Positions 1 through 11,100 of a stretch of 64,000 bases of DNA are shown in pieces. The position numbers and the translations under genes were made by a program. Location: assembly GCA_963989385.1 (NCBI GenBank), contig OZ022505.1:56299737-56363736 (forward strand), read 5' to 3'. How positions within the stretch are numbered: the first letter of the stretch is position 1; every line of letters starts with the position of its first letter. This stretch comes from Ctena decussata. Taxonomy: Eukaryota > Mollusca > Bivalvia > Lucinida > Lucinidae. Under the pieces are notes generated by a model that worked only from the letters and a program-made list of their open reading frames with translations, was not told where the DNA came from and made no database searches.

Positions 1-115
1 AATTTTACACAGAGGTAGAAAATAGATTGACATTTGATGATATATATAAAAAAAGATAGAAATTTTCCATCCAGTATTTATGGTTTATGGACTGGGACGA
101 ATGTACAAGCATATA

Positions 116-1042
116 CACTGGAGTGCCGCTATAACGCGGGTGTCGGGAGACATAAAATCGAACCGTGTTATAAGTGATCACGCGTTATAAAGATCTTCTC
201 GGAAATATCCCACCCACTAATGAAAAACCCCTTGTTTACATGTTCGTTGCGCTTATTTAGCCCTAAAGAGGTAGATAGACATGTTCACTGCTTATCTGAC
301 ACAACGAAAGTCATCGCTGAAGTAGCCTTTCAGTCCCTATGTTCTAACTTATTGTGAAAAATGCGCTGCAAAACGGTTGAAAACCATTTACAAAGTGAAA
401 GTACAATCGTAACACATCGGCCAATTCTGTATCCTGAATTAAACCTTTATCAACGAGGATGTCCAATTGAGCGAAAAGTAGACTTGTTCGAGTTAATTCC
501 CTTGTATATACACTTGCAAAAAGGTACCTTCGGACGAATAAAATATACTTATTTGCGCGAGTACTGACGTTGCCTAAAAAACTCTAATCAGCCTACAGAT
601 AACCAAATCGGGTTTAAGCTTTGTTGTTTTTTTCCATTTATAAAATTCTTTTATAATGTTTTCTTTGGAAGTAATCAGTGACTGCTACGCACAGCCTTTT
701 ATCCGAGCGTCGGCTTGTGTGTTGTGTATATGAGGTGACCTTCGCTGTTGGGCAAATTGGTGACACATGATATGCGCTAATTGTCGAAGTCTTCTAAAAA
801 CAATGACCAGTGTTCACACCTTGGCAAGCCAACCGATGCTTTGATTGTCTGTGATAACTTTTGACACGCTGTTGATTAAAATTATGTATACAACCCAATT
901 AACTTTTAATGGTTATTGTCTATTCCAATGTCGTGAACACCGACGGAAACCGCCAAAAAATCCGCGATCTGTTGAAAAATAATGAGCGTTATACCCATTT
1001 CCTTTCCGATATATCGGTCGGCGGTATAACGGCGCTCCAGTG
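116..1042. mobile_element. Non-autonomous TIR DNA element, TA-flanked (about 0.93 kb)
   Basis: The two ends are imperfect inverted repeats. The left end reads CACTGGAGTGCCGCTATAAC, and the right end reads GTTATACCGGCGCTCC-like when inverted, finishing in CTCCAGTG. Each end is abutted by TA (114-115 and 1043-1044), as expected of Tc1/mariner-superfamily insertions. The interior encodes only small random-looking ORFs, so this is a deleted, non-autonomous copy. Superfamily assignment rests on the TA duplication alone. Confidence 0.6.
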
Positions 1043-1240
1043 TAGTAATAATTTTTGTTAGATTGTGGGACTCGGAGCTGATGAGTCTGTTTTGTACAAT
1101 AAGGATCCTTTTTATTTGTCTCTGCTCATATTTCACTAACCTTGTGGTGATAATTTTCTTTAGATTTTCCTTTCCCCATTTTATTTCAATGTACCCAACA
1201 AAAAAGAAACACAGTCAGAAAAGTTTGTTTTCTAAAATAT

Positions 1241-1938
1241 ACTGCTCACAATAAGTAGGGGATATTAAGTTATTTAAAATTGTATAAATTAGAAAAAATA
1301 CCAAATCCTTCTGAAATGGCAAGTATCCACCAGACAAATATTTGATAAGACACTTTGCATTAAAATTTGGATGGTATATCCTGTCACGTGATCTACATGT
1401 CATTCGTTTCAGACATGGGGTCGACACCCAAATTTCACACCAATCTGATGTGGAAACAGATTGTTTTCAGATAACACAATATACACAGAAACACTCGTCA
1501 TGCTTCATTTAACAAACTGTAAATTGGGTTTACACACGGTTTCATCAAAATAAAGAGTGCAAGCCATAAACGTCTAAAGTTTTCGGTAACTCGATGCACC
1601 TGTACGAATTTTGTTTTCTGGTTTTCTTCCCACAATGACAGTTTTGAACAAGAAAAAAAATCTTTTAGCATACAAAACTTAAAAGTGCATAAAAAGGTTA
1701 GCTTAGTTGAAGAATTTGAATAATGTTTTGTTCGAATTTACCACATTTTAGTCCTGACCCCCTGTCTGAAACAAATTGTATGCAGATCACGTGACAGGAT
1801 ATATCGTCCAAACTTTCATGAAAAGTGTCTTAACAGATATTTATCTTATCAATACTTAGCGTTTCATATGGATACCACATTTGTTGTGGATGCTACGATT
1901 TTTCATTCCTGAATATCCCCTACTTTTTGTGAACAGTA
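1241..1938. repeat. Inverted-repeat (foldback) element with about 180-bp arms
   Basis: The left arm (about 1241-1422) contains GGATGGTATATCCTGTCACG and CAGACATGGGG. The right arm (about 1759-1938) contains the reverse complement, CGTGACAGGATATATCGTCC, preceded by CCCCTGTCTG. The outer tips ACTGCTCACAATAAGTAGGG and CCCCTACTTTTTGTGAACAG also pair. The unpaired centre is about 340 bp and has no coding content. No target duplication is certain. Confidence 0.55.
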
Positions 1939-2420
1939 TAAATCAGGTCAGTTATTCTATCTATAGAATGCCAGTAAAAACAAAAAAATATTTGTTTTGT
2001 TTTTTTCGTTGGGTATATAGCTGGAGGGGTGGAGTTTTTGGGTGAATAATTAAAGCCTTTTAACCACTGTAATGATTTTTCCAACCTTACATAAAATGGG
2101 CAAATATAATAGTATTTCAAACTTAATAATGGATTTTACTGTAACATTGTTTTCTTATTTTCGGATTTCTGTGAAAACTTCTTCTCTTCAGTTTTATTCT
2201 CAGTAATTGGTATCAAAGCAAAGTTATCATTAAGTCACTTCTTCCTGTATCTATTGGCTAGAATGTGGGCATAATGCTAAAGTATCAAAGTTCAGCTGCT
2301 GTTAACCAGTAGAAAGAATAAATATAGATTTTGCATATGGCCAATGCGTATGGCCAATCCTAAGGCATATGCACCTGTAGTTGGTTGTATGCATGTGTGC
2401 CCTAAATTGAAATGAAACAA

Positions 2421-2547
2421 GGCCCAGACGTTCTAAAACTTGAGTACGTTCTCAAACTCAAAATAAAGCACATGTTCGGAAGCAGCCAATCAGTGTGCTT
2501 TATTTTGAGTTTGAGATTATTCTCAAGTTTTATAACCTCGAACCAAG
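2421..2547. repeat. FB-B palindromic element, decayed copy
   Basis: It has the FB-B signature ACTTGAGTACGTTCTCAAAC on the left and GATTATTCTCAAGTTTTATA on the right, with the TAAAGCACA / TGTGCTTTA stem and the CAGCCAATCAGTGTGC core. The left half is partly deleted compared with the copies at 11494, 27393, 34173 and 49362. Confidence 0.7.
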
Positions 2548-3162
2548 TTTGTACTAGAAGCTTTTTATAGAGATCTAAATAGGCAGCACAAGGGTGTCAA
2601 AATTTCAGCTATCTTTCATCACAAGTTCTTGCATGCATACCAGATTGAATGATTTTAAAATAGCAAATTATTGTTTGAAATAAATAAGCTAGAAGTTTGA
2701 TCTGAAATCTTAAGAACAGGTAATAAATGTACCAGAAGATCAAATTGACCTATCCAAGGATTGATTGACAGAAGTTCTGGTTACCAATCAAAATGGATTG
2801 AATGGTAAAACATGATGGTGCAACCTTAGACAAACATTTTGCACGCGACTTTTTAGGTATATAATCAGTGTATTTTGATGTTGATGTCCAGGGTGTTTTA
2901 AGGTCCACCTGGTTAAATCACCACATGGATATGTCAGTTAACATACATATCATGTTATTTATTACGTATAGATTTATGTAAAAGAAGGTTGATTAAGTTT
3001 ATGTTTTATAAAGACATATGTTGTGCCTTTTATTAGAACTGATTTCCTATGGTGATGCTAATGCTGAGCTGCATTATTTGTTTTTTATGGGGGGAAAAAG
3101 TATCCTAAAATTATCATCAGTTGCATTCCTTACTTCCATTAGCTAGAGCTCAGAGAGAAGAT

Positions 3163-3354
3163 GTGAGCCAAAACACAGCGAAACCAACAAAGTAGAATGT
3201 GCGTCAGATTAGTTTGGGCGTCCGCTAGCTTAGATTCATAGCCAACCTTTAGATGCACAGCAAAGACTGATCAGACTGGGCAGATGGCCAGGTTGATCTG
3301 ATACTTTGCTGGGTGCACTTGCCACTTTGTTGGTTTTGTCATGATGTGGCTCAT
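3163..3354. repeat. FB-A palindromic MITE
   Basis: It starts with TGAGCCAAAACACAGCGAAA and an ACCAACAAAGT arm, and ends with ACTTTGTTGGTTTTGTC and TGTGGCTCA. The arms contain paired CAGACTGGGCAGATG / GGTTGATCTGA segments. This is one of nine FB-A copies in the window. Confidence 0.75.
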
Positions 3355-4009
3355 ATGCTATTGGTCACGCTAGAGAGTCTTGTCACAAACTTCCAGTATG
3401 TATAATGTAAGTTGAATGAAATGAATGAAAACTATCAATAACACAAAAATTGGCTGCCGTAGATTTCCACATAAGCATGTTGCTTTGGATACTGGGTTGC
3501 TTCCCCTTAGTAGAGTATGTCATCAACTCAATTCAGAGAGTATTTCTTATTAACCCATTCCATTCGGGATACCCCTTTAGGGGTATCTGGGCAAACAGTT
3601 TGGATCCAGATCAGGCCCCACAAACGTGGGGCCTGATCTGCGATCCAAACTGTTTGCTGCCTCGACATCATTTCTACAAGAGTTAGTTAGACCAATATTG
3701 TCAAAATATTCTTGATTTTTGATGCAGACGACAATTTCAGCAGACGACATTAAATACCCAGAATGCAATGGGTTAAGTAAAGGACTTATTGTACCATATG
3801 TTTACAGGGGTAAAACATTTGGGAAACACTTTGTTTTCCAGCTCAAGGAATTTTGTAATTAATATATAATATGGACTTGTAAAGTAAAGAAAAAGTCAGG
3901 GAAGCTTAAAATTTATGCTACCCCAGGGCTCAGAAAATGTACAGTTCTGCTTTAGTGGAAAGGATATACTTTATGGCATATTGAAAGATTATCTGTGCAC
4001 TGAAATATT

Positions 4010-4224
4010 TGAGCCACGACACGAGAAAACCATCAAAATGGCATTGTGCCACACAAAGACTCAGATCAGCCTGGGCAACTGCCATGTTTGAGGGTAGTTA
4101 CGTGTCTAAACTACCTTAATGCACACAGAAAACTCTTTGATCAGCCTGGTCAGATGCCCAGGCTGATATGAGTCTTTGCTGGGTACTCATGCCACTTTGT
4201 TGGTTTTGTCATGTCGCGGCTCAT
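4010..4224. repeat. FB-A palindromic MITE
   Basis: The outer ends are TGAGCCACGACACGAGAAAA and GTCATGTCGCGGCTCA. The inner segments CTCAGATCAGCCTGGGCA and TGCCCAGGCTGATATGAG are complementary. Same family as the copies at 21205 and 37055. Confidence 0.8.
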
Positions 4225-5090
4225 TTTTGAGGTTACTATTAAAGGAAAGAAGTTTCTCACAGGGGGGTGGTGGGGTGGGGGTGGGGGAGCATATTTAAGA
4301 GTAACACCAAATTTTCTAGTGATACTTTTAGAACCTTCAAGTAAACTGTACAGTCAACCGATAGTCCATAAAGGATATAGAAAATTGGAAAACATCAGGG
4401 AAAAATAGGGGAAAAGGAAACATGGCTACCCTGCTGTTAATCTCAATAGAAACACAGGTCATGAAAACTAACTTGGTCAGTTTATTTAATGAGATGCCAT
4501 TATTGCATAAGTTTTCTTCTCACCTGTTCCTAGCAGAAGGGAGATATAGGTAATGCTTTTCCAGTGTCATCGTCGACATAAACTTTGCATCAGGTTTTCG
4601 GATTTACTGTAATGACCCTAAAATTTCCGACACCCGAAAGTCAGACAATTATACTTAGAAAGTCTTAGAGAGTAGATTTTACACATGTTAATGCATCCAA
4701 ATGATGCTTAGCCAATGGCAAAAGTGGGGCTACAACGTTTTGTCAGACCTGTCTGTCCAAATATTTAGGGTCATTAGGGTAGCTCCTTTTTGTGAAAATG
4801 CTCAGACATGGGAGATGCCGCATTTCTCAAAATTCTTGTTATATAGAAATGTGGTAAATTATCTTCATATAATTACTATATATTCCCCTTAGTCGAAGCC
4901 TAAATGGAACTTCATTGCACAGAGCCCTTCAGAATCAGCGCTTATCCTCCTGATATGACTGAAATACTGTTGAAAGGATGCAAAATTGCCAAGTCAGCTT
5001 TCCATTGAAATATTCTGGTTGCAGTTATTGCTTAAATTAAAGCTTATGAATTGGAATAAAACATATACATATTTACCGTATATATTTCAG

Positions 5091-5179
5091 GGTTGTCATA
5101 TGCAGTGTGAAGGAGGGTGTACAGGGCCTAAACCTGACCAATGTCACTCATGCAAGAACTTTAAAATGGAGGATTCTGG
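5091..5179 (+). CDS. Gene 1 exon: Cys-rich repeat start
   Basis: The acceptor is TATATATTTCAG and the donor is GGGTAAGT read as GG|GTAAGT. The translation begins GCHMQCEGGCTGPKPDQCHS, with five Cys in furin-repeat spacing. The exon ends in phase 2, and its final GG joins the leading A of the next exon to make Gly. The exon before it is not recognised, so the start of the coding sequence is outside what I can see. Confidence 0.8.
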
Positions 5180-8100
5180 GTAAGTTAGTTTTATGTCATT
5201 GGCTCGTGTATAGAAGGTAATTATCATCAAGGATCAAGTGCAGCTTTTTTAAGGACTGAGCAAATAATATAGTTCCTTACACCCTATTGCCATGCCCATG
5301 TCATATTCTTCGAAGATTGACTGCCTAATATGACACATCACTGTCCTCCAGAGGATGAAAATTAACATGCCTATTTACTCATCTGTATTCCCTTGCAAAA
5401 ATAGCAAGCAGAAAAACATAAATGAAAGCAAAACAAACCAGCAGATGTTTAGTTTTTGTAGCTATTGAAGAGTAGCCATGACGCGTCATGACATAGATTC
5501 AATACAGCTTTTTATCATATGACGTCGCATCTGAGAGTGTAATAAAGCCATGCATTAAAAACAATAATCCACTAGTGGATTAAATATGCAAATTACGCCG
5601 TAACGTTATACGCTGACGTCCATTAAAACGTCGCTTTTTCTAATGGCGAAATTGTGACGTTTTAGTGCTAAATTTCCTTATAAAATGCGATTTTAGTGTC
5701 ATATGATAAATAGAATCTTGCATTCGTGCTCATGTATTATTGAATTTATTAAACTCATTGGCGAAAATGATAAGATGCTCGGCAGAGCCTCGCATCTTAT
5801 CGTTTTCCCCAACTCGTTTAATAAATTCAATAATACATGAGCACTCATGTAAGATCCTCTATGAATGGACCAGTCTAGCAAAGCACATGACCTGGTGACG
5901 TAATGGAAAACACTGTAATATTGGCTTACCTAGCAGTCCTGTATGGGCTAGGCTAGTATTTTAATGCTACCTATCAGCAATTATGTCCCCACCCTGGAAC
6001 AGTAAAATGTTTGGTATGACAAGTGAAAAAGCTGAGGCCCTTTATGCTGAACTGCACAATGCAACTGGGCTTGTAATTTAGGTTATGTGTCAAGGGCAAG
6101 ACTTAGTGGATGAAAATAATTTGAGCTATGACACAACAAAATCAACAAAGTGGCATGTATGCCTAGCGAAGACTCAGATCAGCCTGGGCATAGGCCCAGT
6201 CTGATCAGAGTCTTTATTGTGTGCTTTAAGGGTAGCTAAGGGTCTAAGCTTGCTCTATGTCCAGGTTGATCTATTTTTTCACGGGGGGCACATGCCACTT
6301 TGTTGGTTTTGTTGTTTCTTGGCTCATTAATGCAGATAATGGAGACAATAGATTTTAGATTTTGCTTACAAGAAGGGAATTTTAGGTAAAAAAATACCTT
6401 TCATTGGAAAGGATAGCCCACCTGAACTTACTAAAAAAATCTGATGTAAGACTTTAACATTTGTTTACACCAGCACCAGGGTTTTAACTTGAAAGGAAAT
6501 GTGAAATGTGTGCAAAGAATTTGACTTTTGCCTCTCTGTAGGTGTCTGGGTACGCTTTCGGGAAAAGCAGATTCTGTCATTTTCAGTTTTGCTTCCCTTA
6601 TGAATTCTGAATAGAGGTCAACTCTGAAAGGAAAGAATTTGGAGGGGTACCCATGCACCTTAAACTTAATAATCTACAACATTTACTCTTTTTACAACAG
6701 AATGTGTGTAAGTTCTTGTCCCAATAATTACTACCTCAGGAATTCTGTGTGTAAACTGTGTGACCTAACCTGTGAGACGTGTACAGCAGGGCCCGGTTGT
6801 TTAAAGCATCGTTAACCTAACAAGCTCATTAAGAGGTCAACTCATTAAGTGTTTTACAACTTTATAACCAAATACACTGATATTTTTTGTTGAAAAAATG
6901 TGAGAAGCTTTTGCAGTGCAAAAGCTCCTTACATTTTTCAACAAAAAATATCAGTGCATTTGAGATATTAATGTTTGAAATTTTAATGAAATGGTGTCGT
7001 TAGTTTTGAACAGCCGGGCCCAGGGCTTCTGTGCAAGCAAGAGTAAAAAGAGTGCAAATATTTTGATTTTTGATCTCTCAATTTAATCATATGTAATGTT
7101 TTTTCCCTTTCTAAAACAGAATGTGTGTAAGCTCTTGCCCCAATAATTACTACCTCAGGGATTCTATGTGTAAACTGTGTGACCCAACATGTGAGACTTG
7201 TACAGCCATATCCTCTAATGAGGTCATCTGCCTGCTGTGTAAACCTGGTTTCCTCCTCATAGAGGGCAAGGGAAAATGTAAGAAGACTTGTGAACAGGGA
7301 TACTACAAAGGTACAATAAAATATTTGATTCTTACTTTGCTTTTGTAATGATGTGAAGTGTATTAGATATGGCAAATTTCGGTATTAATCCTAATAAATG
7401 CCCCGGGGTGTTGCATTTTACAGAGTGGGGACCTTTTTTAGAGCATAAAGCATAGCAAATCAGCCACTGCCAAAATACCTTTAATAAACAGTATTAAGGT
7501 GAATGGGTTTATTTTCAGAGGAAGCAACTCTATTATTTTTGCCTCTTTTCTCAGTAGGAGTCAACTCTAAAAGGAAACAATTTGCTCCTAGATTCTTTCC
7601 TTTAAGAGTGGGTCCCTTGTCAAAGACCTAAATGATCCAGAGAAGCAAACAGGAATTTATGCAAGTTAATAAAACATTATTTTCGTAAAAGAGGCAGAGA
7701 GTGTTTATTACAGCAAGGGCATTTATTAGCTCACCTGTGCCGAAGGCTCACAGGTGAGCTTATAGTATAGGCAGGCATCCGTCGTCCGTCGTCCGTCCGT
7801 CGTCCGTCCGTCGTCCGTCAATATTTTCAAACGACATCTCCTCTGAAACTACAAGGCCCATCATTACCAAATTTCATGTATAGCATCTATAGGCGGGGGG
7901 AACCAATAATACTGTTTTTTATCCAAATCCCTTCATAACTTTGGTTGCTATGGCAACTTAAAGTTTCCATTGACTTGTATGGGAAAAATTGAAAATTTGC
8001 ATTTATTGCTATGTCACTACAGATATTTTGACAGAACTTTTACAGAAATGTTCCTTGAGTATTCCTCTATCAACCACATGAACTTTATGTAAATTGCACA

Positions 8101-11100
8101 ATTTGGCTGGTTGCCATGGCAACCGAATGGTTAAAAATAGAAAAAATATTCAAAAATCATCTCCTCAGAAACTATGCAACCAATAAAGCTCAAACTTCAC
8201 AGAAAGGATCTTAGTACTAGCTTCTATAAAAGTACTGTTTTTCTTGGCAATTGCTCCAGCAGTTTGGTTGCTATGGGAACTTAAAGTTGCCATTGACTTA
8301 TAATGGCAAAATGGAAAATTTGCATTTATTGCAAATGCAGATATTTTGACAAAACTTTCATAGAAATGTACCTTGAGTAGTCTTTAACCAGCCATGTTAA
8401 ATTTATGCAAATTGCGCAGTTTGGCTGGTTGCCATTGCAACCGAATGGTTAAAAATAGAAAAATATTAAAAAATCATTTTCGCAGAAACTGTGTGGCCAA
8501 TAAGGCTCAAACTTTACAGAAAGAACCTTAGTACTAGCCTCTATAGAATTACTGTTTTGCATGGCAATTGCATTGCATGGCAATTGCTCCAGCAGTTTGG
8601 TTGCTATGGCAACTAAGATTTTCCATTGACTTATAATTGGGAAAATGGAAATTGGCAATTTTTGCTGTCTAACTGCAGTTATTTAGATTTTTTTTCCAAG
8701 AAATGTTTCTTGAGTAGTCCTCTACGATTCATATGAATTTTCTCCAAATCGCTGAATTTGAATGGTTGCCATGGCAAAATATAGGGTAAATTTTCAAGAA
8801 AAAAAAAATCTGCTCCTCAGAAGCCATATAGGGGATGAAGCTGATATTGTGCAAATGTGTTGATGACAGTAGCCTCTACATAAAGTTTAATCTTTTTCTT
8901 CCAGTCCCATAAAAACTATGGTTGCTATGGCAACTTATAATTTCCATTGACTTATAATGGGAAAAGTGAAGCTATGAGGGGGATGAAGCTGATACTTCGC
9001 ATACATATTAATAATATTAGCCTCTATCTAAAGTATGTTTTATATTATCATTGCCCATGTGAATTCGTTGCTATGGCAACGTAAATTTCCATAGACTTAT
9101 AATGGGGAAAGTGGACATTTGGTATTTATTTCTGTGTTACTGCAGATATTTTGACAAAACTTTACAGAAATGTTCCTGGAGTAGTCCTCTACCAGCCATA
9201 TGAATTTTTCCCAAATACCTGATTTTGATTGGTTGCCATTGCAGCTGAAAGGCCAAATTTTCATTATTTTTTTGGCCAAAGATCTTCTGAGAAGCCATGA
9301 AGGGGGGAGAAAGCTCATTTTTTTGCATAAATGTTTGTGATATTATCCTCTACATAAATGGTGTTTTTATTGGTGTTGTGCATGGTGTTTTGTTGCTGTA
9401 ACCTCAGTGCTTCAGTGCTCAGGTGAGCGATATAGGGCCATTGGCCCTCTGGTTAAGATTATTACGGTATTCTTTTTATAGAGCCTCAATTTTGGATACT
9501 GAAATTTTATGTCACCACTTTACGTCAGTTCCAGTTTGCAAGGGCATACCTTGTATACCCTGGCAAATATGGATGATGCCATAGCTCCATTACCATAGCA
9601 ACTATAGGGGGTAAAGATGTTTCTAAGGTATAGGTAAGATATAGGTAAGTTCTGGTTTAGCTGTATAAGTAGTATGGGCATCCATTCATGAAATGCTCGA
9701 CAGGCGAAACAGTATTCTGTCAAATTCTTGTAAGCAAACCTGAACCTCATAGATGCTGTGCTATGTGTGCAAAGTCCTACAGTGACTTATAGACTACAAT
9801 TTATAGGGAAATCTTTAGGTACGACAAATTTTTATATCCAAAAATGAAGTTTTTTCAAACAAATAACTTACTATTATTACTTCAAAGTCTTACCTGAGTA
9901 GAGCTGACTCATGGCTGTTTGGATATGCCATAAGCCACATTTTCTTCTGGCTAGACTCATATTGTTCCTTGAGGTGGGTGGGTACATATACATCTCTTTC
10001 TGCCATTTATGCAAAGAGAAACATTGTTTGGTGACTTTCTGTTTGCTTCTCTGGTCAGTGAAGCCTTTTCAAACTGGGGCCAGTTTGTAAAAAAATTGCT
10101 CCAAGGGGAGCAAATTCTATACAAGTTGACCCCTTTTGAGAAGGGAGGCAAAAACGAAATGTCAGAGTTGCTCCCTTAAAGTGTATCCATTCACCTTTAG
10201 CATAGGAAAACGCAAGTTAGCATTATCCAGTGAAGACCTAGACCAGCATGCATGGTTAGAATGTCCAGAAACGAAGATTGTTGAAGATGCTGAATTTGAT
10301 GCATCAGTGAGATGTGCCAGCTTGTGGTGTTATCCTTGGACAGGAGGATTGGAATTTTTTAAGGATTTGATTTTTTCAGGATTTCAAAGTCAGGAATTGA
10401 GTTTTCAGGCTTTGAGAGTCAGCAGGAAAGCTTGTGACAAAGGAGCATCAAGCAGATCTCAATCATTATTGTCTACATAATTATGATATATATGCAATTG
10501 CCTCTCTTAGCTATGTAACGATGAAGATTGGAATAGGCTGTTACCAAATTGTGGTCTCTGGTATAATAATCATGTCATGTTCTTGATACCTTCCAGACTT
10601 GGATTTTTAATGTAATAACCATGGTTTTGCCAAGCCTTGATATGCCAAGAGCTTTCTTTTGCGTGTGAAAAGCTTTAAGAAAGAGAAGCTTTGAAAGTTT
10701 TTCGGATATACATGTACATTTACCACATAAAGAAATCACTCTGACCAAACAGACAGTGACTGCCCATTCCCCTTCTCTGATACGGGCAACTTCAGATGGA
10801 GCAAATTTATTTCTTTAGCACACACGTTTTCCATTTAAGAAGAAATTGAGGGAACCAGAATTGTTTCAAAAAAAACTCCTGAAGTAAAAGACTCCACAGC
10901 AAAAGAAAGTTGGTCAGGGCCGTAAACTACCATAAATTACCCAGAAAATATTGGAATGCCTTAACTCATTACTGTTAGTATCCTTAGTTAAAAAATGTAT
11001 TTTACAATTGGGCAATATTCCAAAAATTGTCAGATGAGCTTATTCGCAAACAGAGTCCGCTTCTTTAGAAGCAGTCTGATCTGGGTCTACACTGTTTGCT

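Larger units (their letters stand above)
1939..5090. other. Upstream intron or intergenic stretch before the first recognised exon
   Basis: I find no convincing exon here. The stretch contains a decayed FB-B copy (2421-2547), two FB-A copies (3163-3354, 4010-4224) and a perfect-looking small palindrome around 3590-3660 (TTTGGATCCAGATCAGGCCC and its inverse). There is a G-rich run at 4260-4290. The first supported coding exon of gene 1 begins at 5091 after a TATATATTTCAG acceptor, so at least part of this stretch is probably the preceding intron. Confidence 0.5.

Noticed and set aside
9957..10151. Open frame around 10 kb on the minus strand
   Set aside because: It overlaps repeat remnants, with no start context, domain or splice support.
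10136..10480. 114-codon ORF inside gene 1's long intron
   Set aside because: It lacks Cys-repeat spacing and compatible splice sites, and begins in an FB-C remnant.
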